A stretch of 64,000 bases of DNA from Cladocopium goreaui (GCA_947184155.2 CAMXCT020001446.1:1-64000); one strand, 5' to 3'; positions 1 to 8,997 are shown, counted from the first letter of the stretch. Numbers and translations are program-made. The notes: a model not told the origin generated them from the sequence alone.

Positions 1-38
1 TCCAGCCGAAGAACATCATCAGTCGCGGAGGTCGCCAT
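1..38 (-). CDS. Copy 1 ORF6, N-terminal fragment at window edge
   Basis: Only the first dozen codons of copy 1 ORF6 are inside the window. The start codon is at 38-36. The short readable peptide (M-A-T-S-A-T-D-D) lines up with the start of ORF6 in copies 2 and 3 (M-T-S-N-M-D-D). The position, directly downstream of ORF5 on the minus strand, also matches. The rest lies outside the window, so nothing can be said about its integrity. Confidence 0.55.
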   Translation of the reverse strand, partial: MATSATDDVLRL

Positions 39-260
39 GTACACAAGCATTAATATGATATCGAAACGAAATGAGCTGAAGCCGAAATTCCGTTGAAAGA
101 AGTCCAAATTGGAAAACAACAACAAGAAGTATAGTAGGGAACACCATGAGATCATAGGAACTCGAAAAAGAATCAACAGAAAGGCGGAAGATTTGAAGAT
201 CAGGTCTTTTCCCTTTTTCTATAGACGTGAGCGGGTCAAGATTGTATCTCGAAAAGCTTG

Positions 261-935
261 TCACGCAGCGGTCTTAGTGTATCGGGTGGCAGTGACGAAT
301 GGATGCCCTCGAGGAATCACTTGAAGATGGACAGCAAAGCCCGTGTCTTGCGGATCTGGATGGGGTGTCAGCAACAAAGGTGAGCAGTCACGAGACGTGA
401 AGGCATCGAGATGTTGATGAGTTTTCCATGACGGGTAGAACCAGTTCAAAATGTCCAGGAGCGAATGAGGGAGGTCATCAAGCATCTGAGCTCCTTGGTC
501 GGTGTCGATCATCATGTAGAAGTCCGTCGCCTGTAAGTGTATCGACCATCTCTGTAGAAGCGTGTCCGTTACCACTGTTTTCAGGTCTGAAACGAAATGA
601 CTGCGGGCGTAGTCAGGGTAGATCACCTTGAAGGTCTGGAACAGGCTATCATATGCTTCAGTGGAGAGGTTGCCCGCGACCTTGGGGGCCAGGATGTTGT
701 AATATGGGTTTCTGGCCGCCAATTGCTGCATAGGTTTCAGGTCCAATTGGAAAATAACCGGTCGATGGGGTGTAGAAGGCGGAGATGTCCGGCCGGGTGG
801 GTGCTGAAAAGGTGAAGAACCCGTAGCGGGAGGTGGTGCCCTGGTCGGAGAGCGTGATCGTCGAGCAGGAGAGATACCATCGTGGGCCATAGCTCGCTGC
901 TGGCAATATCGGTCCAGGTGAATGCGGAGAGACAT
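261..935 (-). CDS. Copy 1 ORF5, small element protein (224 aa), intact
   Basis: I do not recognise the family. The first 60 residues are basic and Ser/Arg/Pro-rich (RRSRSPTRAP). A globular part follows that starts at HRPVIFQLD and ends near VIPRGHPF. That domain can be aligned along its length with ORF7 of the same element: shared RPV....D..P.Q.L near its start, N.....Y..LF in the middle, then L...W.I, D.....S.L..L...YP.W and a hydrophobic F.VHLQ strand near the end. This suggests the two are paralogues. The start is the ATG of MSLRIHLDRY, conserved in all three copies. The stop is TGA. It lies 205 bp downstream of ORF4 with no overlap. A structural or nucleic-acid-binding role is possible from the basic N-terminus, but this is inference only. 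Confidence 0.8.
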   Translation of the reverse strand: MSLRIHLDRYCQQRAMAHDGISPARRSRSPTRAPPPATGSSPFQHPPGRTSPPSTPHRPVIFQLDLKPMQQLAARNPYYNILAPKVAGNLSTEAYDSLFQTFKVIYPDYARSHFVSDLKTVVTDTLLQRWSIHLQATDFYMMIDTDQGAQMLDDLPHSLLDILNWFYPSWKTHQHLDAFTSRDCSPLLLTPHPDPQDTGFAVHLQVIPRGHPFVTATRYTKTAA

Positions 936-1140
936 AATAAATGGCTAACGGTGTAGATAATGTGGAGTTTGAATGTTCAAGTAGAGCAACCGTACCGAAA
1001 GGGTTAAGACTGTGAAATAATGTAGTGCAAGGTTAGGCAATACCGTCACGTAAAGGAAAATAGATACACAGGAGGTTGAGTATGGAAGATGGTACACGGT
1101 GCCGCCGGGCCTCTTTTTCTTGTGTGCATGTCGCCGGTGG

Positions 1141-1773
1141 TCAGCCAAGTTTGTCTTTGATCTTATTCCACATAGAGCGAACGTCTTCCTCCGATTTGCC
1201 CATCTTGGTCGAGATCACTCGCCACGAAAATCGAGACTTTTCATCTGCCTTCAAAGTACGAAGTTTCTGTTTGTCTTCAGAGGTCCAAATTGACAATGGG
1301 CTCGAGGAGCGGGATCTTGATTTTTCGTGTCGGCGACGGCGTTTTGCTGGTGCTTTGGGAACTGCTTTGGCTTTCTGTTTGCGATTCGGAGTTATTGGTG
1401 TGGTGGTTGAAAGCTTCGAGGGTGCAGGGAGGACTTCAGGTGACGGGGCAGCAACGTGGTGATGTGGTTCAGGAAGGTTTGTTTCCAAAAGCTCATCCAT
1501 AAGTGTCTCTTCCTCAGCCATGTCCGGTGAAGGGATGTGGGCGGTGTCAATAAAGGCGTTGGTCCGGTCCGAGTAGTGCGGTCGTAGCCCATCAGGTTGA
1601 TTCCATACGTCAGTGCTGGGAAGAGGTGTAGGTTCGATATTGGGGATGAGAGTAGGTGGAAGTAACGCCATTGCTCGGTGTAGTAGGAGATAAGCATGGT
1701 GAACATCATGAAGAAATTGAAGAAACACCGGCTCTTGAATCGGAATTGAAGTTGTAGGAGACGAAGAAGCCAT
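1141..1773 (-). CDS. Copy 1 ORF4, Myb/SANT-like DNA-binding protein (210 aa), intact
   Basis: This is the only intact ORF4 in the window. Residues 1-110 are Pro-rich and acidic (E-E-E-T near 90). Residues 130-160 are strongly basic (K-Q-K-A-K, K-R-R-R-R, then an R-S-R-S-R-S-S-S stretch), which would suit a nuclear localisation signal. The last 50 residues look like one Myb/SANT repeat: tryptophans at about 163 (WTSEDKQKL), 183 (FSWRVIS) and 201 (MWNKIKD), spaced about 20 residues apart between predicted helices. That spacing is the family hallmark. A single repeat at the extreme C-terminus would be expected to bind DNA or chromatin, perhaps for targeting. The start chosen is MASSSPTTS, conserved in all copies. 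A longer upstream frame begins with a hydrophobic stretch that is not conserved in the other copies and is probably 5' leader. Confidence 0.75.
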   Translation of the reverse strand: MASSSPTTSIPIQEPVFLQFLHDVHHAYLLLHRAMALLPPTLIPNIEPTPLPSTDVWNQPDGLRPHYSDRTNAFIDTAHIPSPDMAEEETLMDELLETNLPEPHHHVAAPSPEVLPAPSKLSTTTPITPNRKQKAKAVPKAPAKRRRRHEKSRSRSSSPLSIWTSEDKQKLRTLKADEKSRFSWRVISTKMGKSEEDVRSMWNKIKDKLG

Positions 1774-1946
1774 CACGCTGTGTCGAATAAGGCCCAGGGT
1801 ATAAATGAAAACGAATGTGAGGGTGAGCCAGCTGAAAAGGCAATACAACGACATTGGGTAAAATAAAGTTCAAGTGGAAGGGGTGAGACGTCCAACAGGA
1901 AGTGAAACATGAGACATGAGCAAAGGTGTCAGGGCGGCACCAGATT

Positions 1947-4706
1947 TTACCAGAATGAAGAGGTGTGTAGGTATTGACGTATAGGCTTGGCGGCGGCAGC
2001 TAAATCGGATTCGCAAAAACCTGCTGCTCTGTACAATCGGTGCAATGCGGCAAAACCTCGAGTTCGTTCGTGTGCAGGGTGCGCACATTTGGCGACCAGA
2101 AATAATCGTGAGACAAAACCCGAAAGTTGAACTGCTATAGGCGATGCGGAGAATGGGGCCATGACCTGGTTGAAGTCGCGTGGAGGGCTGTAGCGAAGTG
2201 CGAAAGGTTCGAACTCGATGCAAAAACCCAGGAACTCCTGGTCCGGTTCCGTTTCCAAAATGATTGGGTGGCCGTAGAACTCCGGATGAAGGAAATTGGC
2301 GAAGCAGATTTCGTAGTCCCACGAGGGATCCGACAAACACAGTTTGTTGTCAACATAGCGAAGGAGACGAGCTGTGAGATCCATGGTAGTCAACGTAGTG
2401 CGGTAGGTTCGGTACCAGATTTCTTCAGAAAGTGCGACGACCATCATGCACAGCGCCGGACTCAGTGGGGAGCCCATAGGGGAGCCGCGGATTTGCTCGA
2501 AAACGGCGGTACCAATGGAAAATTGGGTCATTTTCAAGGACATAAGGATGATGTGTTCAATGTCACGAATGAAAATCTTCCTGGTCACATTGAGTGTACG
2601 ACACGTACGGCCTTTGACTACATCGCCTGTGGTATTGCCAGGGGTCGCCTTCACTGAGATGATTTCGTCGGGGTCGGTGCTCATGAGGGTCGACAGGAAT
2701 TGCAAGGTCAATCGCCAACTGGCAATGAAGCGGTCAGTGTCAATGCTTGTGAAAAAACCAGCAAGGTCTTGATTATGTATACGCGGGGTGGGGAGCGTGT
2801 CGAAGTCGGTGTCCTTGAGGATCTTGATGAGGTCGAAGACATCTCCTTTTGCCAGGTTGTGGGGAAACGCTTGGGGCAATAGGTTGTAGATCAGTTTGGC
2901 AATGCAGTTCAACATGGGCCGGAAAGGTGCCGTGAAGAAGCTGACAATGGGTCGCCCAGCCCGAAATTGTTTCTTCCGTTTGGGCAGGACGTAAGCATTC
3001 GGTAGATCCCGTCCAGCACCAAGGGCCCAAGGGTATGACTTGCCAAATTGCTTGTTGATCTCGGCGATGGTCTTCTCGATGATGTCATTTGGGCTGTTCT
3101 CCAATTTTCGAAACACCAACGGGTCGGCGAAGGTGGTGGTGAGGCACTGGAAGTAGAGAACTGGGCAGTAGATTCGTAGAGACGTAGCGCGCTTGTCCTC
3201 GTTGTGAAAGATGGCCTCTGGGAAGAGGTGTTTGAAGCGTAGGATGTCTTTGTGCGTGATGTGGTTCTGGAGGGCGTGGTAGTGGGAGTTGATAGATCGG
3301 TGCCAAAGTTCATCAAGATGGGTTTTTTGTAATGAAGGGAGGGAGTTCCGTGTAGTCCATGTCCGCAAAGCAAGGCGAAGGGTATTCTGGATTTCTTTGG
3401 AAGGTGGGAAAATTTTGTTTTGAAGCGAGCCCGTCGCTATGGATGTGTGCGGGCCTTCATCGAAATGTAGGTTGTCGCCGTCCAGGACCAAGTGTTGATC
3501 AGGTTGGTGATGATGACGAGCATGAGGCCGTAGAGCGTCACAGGCACATTTTGGGGTTTCGCCGTCAGCCCACTTGGCTGCGGCCTCCTTGTGGTTGCAC
3601 AAGCTGTCCATAACCGACGGAAACTTTGTGAAGACGATCCCGGTAGATGGAGTCTGCATGGTGGTATTGTAGCATTGGGTTCGATGGACATGGGAGGTGA
3701 GCAACTGTCGGAGGTCGCAAGTCCAGCTGGGGGCCAGTAGCCAAGGTGCACGAAGGGGAACCGGTTTGCGGACCCGTTTGGCTTTCCAGAAGGTCAAAGC
3801 ACGGTCAATGGCATTGATTGCGTACGACCTTTGAGGTTCTCCAAGGTTGTTGGCCAGGCGTCGAATGAAATAGCATCCTTGGGCGCCAGTTTCGTTTGAT
3901 CTGAGTCTCTTCTCCATGTGGAAGCGTCGGATGGGGTTGCTGCCCAAATCCTGAATGATCTCCCAAAATTGTACTCGTCGATGGAAAAGAGGACTATGAA
4001 GAGCGCGTCGAAGATGTTGGGGTGTGGATTGCCAACGGAGTTTCCGCCACAGAGAAAAAGCTCCAAATTGCCGTGAGTTGGAAAATTTGGTACGCGAAAT
4101 GAGTCCCTTGCGGCAATTGAAAAACTGGTAAATGAACGGAGTATTCAATCGAGGTTGCCACAGTTGAATTAAGGCTTGTTCCAAAGCCCAAAAGTTGGAT
4201 TTATTGGTGTAGATCGGGAAAACAGACCACATCCAAAAATTGTCGAATCTGCACCAAAACCGTAAGGCGACTTCGGCCAATACGAATTTGTTCTGCCGCA
4301 CTTGCAGAAATTTCCGATAGCGAGAATGTTCACGATCCAAAACAAAAGAAGAAGTGGAACCCACATAGAACTTTGGTTGGAAATTAGCAATATGGCTGAA
4401 GCGTATATACACTGCCTGAGGGTGTTTGAAACATTGGAGGGCAACTGTCAGGTCGTCCCACGATGTGCAAAAGAAAATGCTCTGCATCGGGGTGCCTTTT
4501 AACAAGGCCTGAAGTTTCGAATTGGCACGTGGGTGTAATAGCACATATTGGCCCATCAATACAGTTTGGATCATCCGACAAGCAAAAAAGACATCAACAG
4601 AAGGAGACAAAGTGAAGGGGGTCAACAATGCAAGGGTGAGAATACAAGCATGAGCCACGGCCAAAGTTCTCATAATATTGGCTGCTTTTGAGCCTGGTGA
4701 TTTCAA
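1947..4706 (-). CDS. Copy 1 ORF3, GIY-YIG endonuclease + Penelope-like reverse transcriptase
   Basis: This is the catalytic ORF of the element (919 aa from the first TTG; first in-frame ATG at 4673). An N-terminal GIY-YIG-type nuclease is suggested by VYIR (about 99), FYVGSTSS (113-120), R125, and the Glu of ALEQALIQLWQPRLN (about 175). A middle region of unknown function follows, with a Cys/His cluster (CNHKEA, CACD) at 370-390. The RT shows LPKRKKQ..AGRPIVSF (574-590), motif A DLAGFFTSID (647-656), motif B GSPMGSPLSP (741-750), motif C RYVDN (783-787) and FLGF (825-828). MGSPLSP with RYVD is typical of Penelope-like elements. Motif C reads YVDN instead of YVDD. The frame is open back to the ORF2 stop, four codons upstream, so it may be made by readthrough. 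It ends in TAA. Confidence 0.88.
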   Translation of the reverse strand: MKSPGSKAANIMRTLAVAHACILTLALLTPFTLSPSVDVFFACRMIQTVLMGQYVLLHPRANSKLQALLKGTPMQSIFFCTSWDDLTVALQCFKHPQAVYIRFSHIANFQPKFYVGSTSSFVLDREHSRYRKFLQVRQNKFVLAEVALRFWCRFDNFWMWSVFPIYTNKSNFWALEQALIQLWQPRLNTPFIYQFFNCRKGLISRTKFSNSRQFGAFSLWRKLRWQSTPQHLRRALHSPLFHRRVQFWEIIQDLGSNPIRRFHMEKRLRSNETGAQGCYFIRRLANNLGEPQRSYAINAIDRALTFWKAKRVRKPVPLRAPWLLAPSWTCDLRQLLTSHVHRTQCYNTTMQTPSTGIVFTKFPSVMDSLCNHKEAAAKWADGETPKCACDALRPHARHHHQPDQHLVLDGDNLHFDEGPHTSIATGSLQNKIFPPSKEIQNTLRLALRTWTTRNSLPSLQKTHLDELWHRSINSHYHALQNHITHKDILRFKHLFPEAIFHNEDKRATSLRIYCPVLYFQCLTTTFADPLVFRKLENSPNDIIEKTIAEINKQFGKSYPWALGAGRDLPNAYVLPKRKKQFRAGRPIVSFFTAPFRPMLNCIAKLIYNLLPQAFPHNLAKGDVFDLIKILKDTDFDTLPTPRIHNQDLAGFFTSIDTDRFIASWRLTLQFLSTLMSTDPDEIISVKATPGNTTGDVVKGRTCRTLNVTRKIFIRDIEHIILMSLKMTQFSIGTAVFEQIRGSPMGSPLSPALCMMVVALSEEIWYRTYRTTLTTMDLTARLLRYVDNKLCLSDPSWDYEICFANFLHPEFYGHPIILETEPDQEFLGFCIEFEPFALRYSPPRDFNQVMAPFSASPIAVQLSGFVSRLFLVAKCAHPAHERTRGFAALHRLYRAAGFCESDLAAAAKPIRQYLHTSSFW

Positions 4707-4718
4707 GTACGAGGCTAG

Positions 4719-6023
4719 TCAGGAGTGCATCAGTAACGCCACGGTCATGACCTTGAGGACGACCTCATCAGTAGTGGCCCCTTTGTGCTTGCAGGGGTCA
4801 ATGCCCATAGCCACGCTGGCGCGTTGGATAGTTTTGGAGGCATCATCGGGTTGGTTTTGCCACCATTCGTTGACCTTCTCCAAGTTCTTCTCCAGGATGT
4901 CCAGCTTGGGCTGGGGCAGCTTCAAGTCTTTTAACCATTTCTTGTACTGGGTGTCAGTCAACAATGAAGGTTGGTTGTCCACGAGCCATGAGTTGACAGA
5001 TCCCGGAGAAATCAATAGAGACGAAGGGTCAAAGGATGTGGAAGCTGCGGGTTGTCCTTGGAGTGCACGTCCGATCGGTGTCGTAGCTGGTGTAGACCCC
5101 TGAGGTGCCGTAGCCGGTGACGTACTGGCGGCTGATTTCATCTTTGCCAATTCCGCTTCTAGCTCAAGAATGCGTTGTTGGCTCGCCACATCCGCAGATG
5201 GTTGGGTCGGAAGCCAAGATTGGAGCAACTGAGCGACGTCCTTGGCCATATTTTGAGTGGCTTCCTTTTGATTCACACATTGGCCAGCCGAGCGAGATCG
5301 AAAAGTAGCAAGTTTGTCCAAGTCCACATTGCGAGTACGTAGTTGCGATACCAATTCAGCAACGAATACTGTAGTGCCTATGTTGTCAAAAGGAAGGACT
5401 AAGGTTTCTCGTCCGTATGCAATACGGCGGAGCCAGGTGTTGTGTAAGCCCTGGTACAAGAACTTCCAGAGTGGGACTTGTAAAGGATCCATACCTTCAA
5501 TGTCTTTGTAGCTAGAAAAACGGCTTTGTCGGATTCTGGAGGGAAAGTCCAAGCCATTGATCTTGTTGGAGTCGTGGAAGTCGACATCGGGTTTCCATTG
5601 GTCCACCGGAGGGATCTCGATCGGCCGACAGGTATATCCTTCATTGACAGCAGAGCATGCGCCCGGAGATGACATAGGTCTCGGCGATCTCGGTGTGAAA
5701 GGATGTCGTTGAGGTGCAAAATTGGCGTTGTTGGGAGGTGGTTGGGAAAACGAAGGTGGTGTAGGTGGGAAAGGTGCCGTAGATGGAGTCCATGGGGGCC
5801 GTGTTGGGAACGATGTAGATGTAGGTGGCGGAGGCGGTACCCCCGAAGGGTTCCAAAATGGTCGATGGGTTGCCATAGCATAGTGCATCGGGCCACGAAA
5901 CATAGGTACTGCTTGGTGCCAGCCATGTTGATGTCGAGGAGGGGTGCGTGAGCGATCCGGCTGGGAAGGAGGAATGGCATTCAAGTCAGAGCTATACTGG
6001 GAGATCAAATCCTGGGACGCCAT
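4719..6023 (-). CDS. Copy 1 ORF2, Gag-like protein (434 aa), ends in leaky-context UGA
   Basis: Its position directly before the RT and its composition suggest a Gag-like nucleic-acid-binding or particle protein. No named domain is recognised. Residues 1-125 are extremely Pro-rich with a few Arg pairs. Residues 130-265 form a conserved globular region (RPIEIPP, LDFPSRIRQSRFS, GLHNTWLRR, VFVAELVSQLRTRNVDLDKL). Residues 275-295 look like a short coiled coil (QQRILELEAELAK). An Ala/Thr/Pro linker follows, then a helical C-terminus (about 345-434) ending ..VALLMHS. The start is MASQDLISQ at 6023, giving exactly 434 aa in all three copies. The stop is UGA followed by CUAG, and ORF3 continues in the same frame after it. 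The gap to ORF1 upstream is about 350 bp. Confidence 0.82.
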   Translation of the reverse strand: MASQDLISQYSSDLNAIPPSQPDRSRTPPRHQHGWHQAVPMFRGPMHYAMATHRPFWNPSGVPPPPPTSTSFPTRPPWTPSTAPFPPTPPSFSQPPPNNANFAPQRHPFTPRSPRPMSSPGACSAVNEGYTCRPIEIPPVDQWKPDVDFHDSNKINGLDFPSRIRQSRFSSYKDIEGMDPLQVPLWKFLYQGLHNTWLRRIAYGRETLVLPFDNIGTTVFVAELVSQLRTRNVDLDKLATFRSRSAGQCVNQKEATQNMAKDVAQLLQSWLPTQPSADVASQQRILELEAELAKMKSAASTSPATAPQGSTPATTPIGRALQGQPAASTSFDPSSLLISPGSVNSWLVDNQPSLLTDTQYKKWLKDLKLPQPKLDILEKNLEKVNEWWQNQPDDASKTIQRASVAMGIDPCKHKGATTDEVVLKVMTVALLMHS

Positions 6024-6372
6024 GATGTAGACGGAAGCCACGAGATGATAGATCAAAATAAGCTCGATCAGCCGACTGAAAACTGCGGTAGGGTGAAAAG
6101 GTGATACGAAGGTGGCGTGCGATCAGAAAAGTGTGAAACATGATAACTGCCCCGGTGTGTGAGACTTGAGGTGAAAATCGAGAGCAACTCAGAATTCAAA
6201 TACCATGAGCATGCAGCCAAACAAATATCTTTTGATGGAAGAAGTGGCGTCAATACCGAATGTCGGGAGAAGCATTGTTACTCCAAAAGAATCGGGCAAG
6301 GCCACTAGGCTCACTAGATCGCTGTCGCTGAATAGTCGATAGTTTGCCAGGTAGTCCTCAAGGGTGAAGTGT

Positions 6373-8997
6373 TTACCATCGAGATCTGGAGTAGTTATAT
6401 GCCGAAGTGCGAGAACGAGCTTGGCCTTCACGGTGCTGATCTCGAGAATGGCCTTCATGATAGGAGGAACGGCAGTCTCGACGGTTGTATGTTGAACCAT
6501 CCCAAGAAGGATTGTCATGCCAATGTCGGCGAGCATGATCTCGTGTGGCATGTGCGGTGGTCTCGTGGTGGCTGGTGGTCGCTCGAGAGTCATCTGGAGG
6601 TGGGTCTGAAGGTGCAGGTGTGTCAGCGGTAGAGTCAGGTAGTTCTGGACGTTCATGGTCAGCTGGTGGTTCATTTGGTGCTGCGGCAGTGGATGGGTTT
6701 GTTTCCGCAGCCTGGGGTGTGATCAAGCCTGGATAAACCGAATGAGTAGAGGCAACATAGCATATGGATGCAGCGCTGGAGTTCATAGCCGTTGCATTGT
6801 CTTTGCCCTTGGAGATGCCCTGTAGGTTGCACAAGCGTTGAATTTGGTCATTTCCTCCGGATAGGGCCCGCATGCATTTGGGAGAGCGACAGATGGCCAA
6901 TAGGCCCGATGGGTTTTGTCCTTTCCCTATGCGGTAGAGCTGGGATGTACAGAGCTTGACAGCATAGCCCGGCAGGACATCGATGTCAGGAATCTCACAG
7001 GACATGCCGAAGAACCCGTAACATGGGTATTGGGTCGGGTAGCCGGCTTCGTTTTTTGTCCAAGTTGCCGAGCGAATGCAATCTTCAGCAAGGATCTTGG
7101 CAACTGTTTCCCAACTCGTTTTGTGGTAGATCAGGTAGGTGCCCATGTGCTCGCCACGATAGATCGGTTTCTTGGGCAATCCCGTTGGGACCGTGATGGT
7201 CAGCAGGTTCTCTGGCTCGATGTAAAAGGCTTTGGTTTGCTTCGCCAGCTCGATGTCAAGTAATCGGGATTGTGCAAAGGCCCTGGCAATGTTCTTGACG
7301 GTGGCCTGACTTGCTCGGATGAAAATGCGTTGGTTGTTGACGTTGCGATATGGTTGGGCCAACTGGAGGAACATCTCGTCAACGAACTGGTTGAAGAGCT
7401 GCATGTTGGACTGGTTCAATGATTGGCGTAGGGATATGGTATAGTCGGGGCCGAGCTCGGTCAAGCAGCGTACCCTAAGTGGATCATTGGCCGCCTCAAC
7501 CATTTCACTGAGGTCGATGTCATTCGAGTCAAATTTTGAGATCGAAAATGCATCTGTAACCTCGGAGTTTTCGCTGTCGCCGTCAGGGACGCGGAAGGCC
7601 ACGGCTCCAAGTGGTGCTGCGGGAGGTAATGGTGGGTTGGTAGATGGTTCAGGTGGTGGTGGGCCGGCGGGAGAGTTGGGTCGAGCATTGTTGTGATGGT
7701 TGTCGTCGGGGTAGTGACTGTTGTTCCATTCGCCCCAGGTGTCATCAGCATCAGGTGTGGGGATGTAGGCCGGATTGGATGGGCGTGCAGCAGGTCGTAA
7801 TGAATAAGACGACATCGCGGCCCCTGGAACGACGACGAGAGGATTCTTGAACGTGGTCTGGGGTGAGATCGATGACGTCGAGGAACCACGGGAGAGCGGC
7901 GTCTTGGTGGTGATCGTCGTCGATATGGAGAAGGAGTTCCGGCGATCCTTGTCGTGTTTCGTGGAAGACCGAAATCGAGGAAGGGGCGAACGAGGTCGGA
8001 CAGCACGGCGAGGAGAATGTCGACGATGATGTGGTTGTGCAGAATGTCGGCGAGAGCGGGATCTTGGAGTCCTGGATCGTGGTCTGTGCGGTGGCGACGT
8101 TGGAGCATGTAGATGGTGAGGCAAAGAGGTGGCTGGAAGAGAGTTGATGCGATGGTCCGGAACTTCAGGTTCGGTGGGTCGTGCTTTCGGTGCGGGTGAA
8201 GGCATGGTTGAAGGTGGTGTTGTTGCTTTTGGCAATGGTGTAGGCGGTGTAGGGTCCGGTGCAGGTACATCGTGGCGGAGAAGCAGCTGACGTTGTTCTT
8301 GGGCACGTTGAGAATCCAGAATTATTTGTTGTTGAGCTTGAATAAGACGAACAGATTCGGCAAGTTGTTGTGTAGTGGAGCCCAGTGCTGCAAGTTCTGG
8401 TGAAATGGATGGAGACGGTGCTACCGTTGGTGCCGGTCGTGTAGCAGGGGCGGAGGCTTTTGGAGCTGAACGACGTTGTTTGTCAGGTCTCTTGTCGGAG
8501 CGAAGCTTTGGGGCAGCCTTAACTGCCGGTAGTGGAGGTTCATCTGGAGGAACTGTAGGTGCTTCCGTCATTAGTGGAGGGTGAGGATGGCGAGGTGGGT
8601 ATGGAGAGCTCTGCAATGGTGTCGGTGGAGTAGTCATTGTAGGCGATGGAGCCGGAGCAGAATGCCATGTGGGTGGAGCGGTGGGTGCCGGAGGAGTAGT
8701 GAAGGTCGGTGGAGCGGTGTGCATCATAGTGGTTTCAGGGGCCAGAGGTGTGGGCATTGTCGGCACGATTTGATGGGCTGGTACCGCATGAGGGGCCGAA
8801 GTCAGTGATGTAAATGGCAAAGATGGTGTGACTGACGTAGACGGCATGAGCGAAGACGACGAAGACCATGTAGGATGTAGTGGCGAAGGCTGTCCAAATA
8901 GATGCGCGTTCTGCGGTGATTGCGGCCACGTCGAAGATGGATTCGTAGGCTGCGGTGGGGTAGGCCATGACGTCGGAGGGGTAGTCCACGGGTACAT
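6373..8997 (-). CDS. Copy 1 ORF1, Pro/Arg-rich protein with ART-like block (874 aa), locally frame-altered
   Basis: This is the first ORF of the element. Residues 1-300 are Pro-rich. An Arg/Ser-rich stretch follows, then a conserved domain from about 430. Within it, YRGEHMGTYLIYHKTSWETVAKIL (about 610-637) and TQYPCYGFFGM (about 655-665) recall the H..TS...A..IL pattern of ADP-ribosyltransferase or 2'-phosphotransferase folds. That match is weak and catalysis is not shown. The tail (800-874) is again His/Arg/Ser-rich. Compared with copies 2 and 3, the segment read from about 7945 down to 7820 is in a different frame, so the SR-rich stretch is replaced by a Ser/Thr-rich one. Two compensating indels must flank it. 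The rest of the frame is intact. The ATG of MYPWTTPP is shared with copy 3. Confidence 0.78.
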   Translation of the reverse strand: MYPWTTPPTSWPTPPQPTNPSSTWPQSPQNAHLFGQPSPLHPTWSSSSSLMPSTSVTPSLPFTSLTSAPHAVPAHQIVPTMPTPLAPETTMMHTAPPTFTTPPAPTAPPTWHSAPAPSPTMTTPPTPLQSSPYPPRHPHPPLMTEAPTVPPDEPPLPAVKAAPKLRSDKRPDKQRRSAPKASAPATRPAPTVAPSPSISPELAALGSTTQQLAESVRLIQAQQQIILDSQRAQEQRQLLLRHDVPAPDPTPPTPLPKATTPPSTMPSPAPKARPTEPEVPDHRINSLPATSLPHHLHAPTSPPHRPRSRTPRSRSRRHSAQPHHRRHSPRRAVRPRSPLPRFRSSTKHDKDRRNSFSISTTITTKTPLSRGSSTSSISPQTTFKNPLVVVPGAAMSSYSLRPAARPSNPAYIPTPDADDTWGEWNNSHYPDDNHHNNARPNSPAGPPPPEPSTNPPLPPAAPLGAVAFRVPDGDSENSEVTDAFSISKFDSNDIDLSEMVEAANDPLRVRCLTELGPDYTISLRQSLNQSNMQLFNQFVDEMFLQLAQPYRNVNNQRIFIRASQATVKNIARAFAQSRLLDIELAKQTKAFYIEPENLLTITVPTGLPKKPIYRGEHMGTYLIYHKTSWETVAKILAEDCIRSATWTKNEAGYPTQYPCYGFFGMSCEIPDIDVLPGYAVKLCTSQLYRIGKGQNPSGLLAICRSPKCMRALSGGNDQIQRLCNLQGISKGKDNATAMNSSAASICYVASTHSVYPGLITPQAAETNPSTAAAPNEPPADHERPELPDSTADTPAPSDPPPDDSRATTSHHETTAHATRDHARRHWHDNPSWDGSTYNRRDCRSSYHEGHSRDQHREGQARSRTSAYNYSRSRW

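Noticed and set aside
2127..2657. Open frames of 100-180 aa opposite ORF3 in all copies
   Set aside because: Antisense shadows of the RT frame. They have no domain and disappear or shift between copies.
4706..4721. UGA as a sense codon (altered genetic code)
   Set aside because: Several element ORFs end in UGA at conserved places, and the long ORFs have no internal UGA. A leaky stop explains the ORF2-ORF3 junction better.
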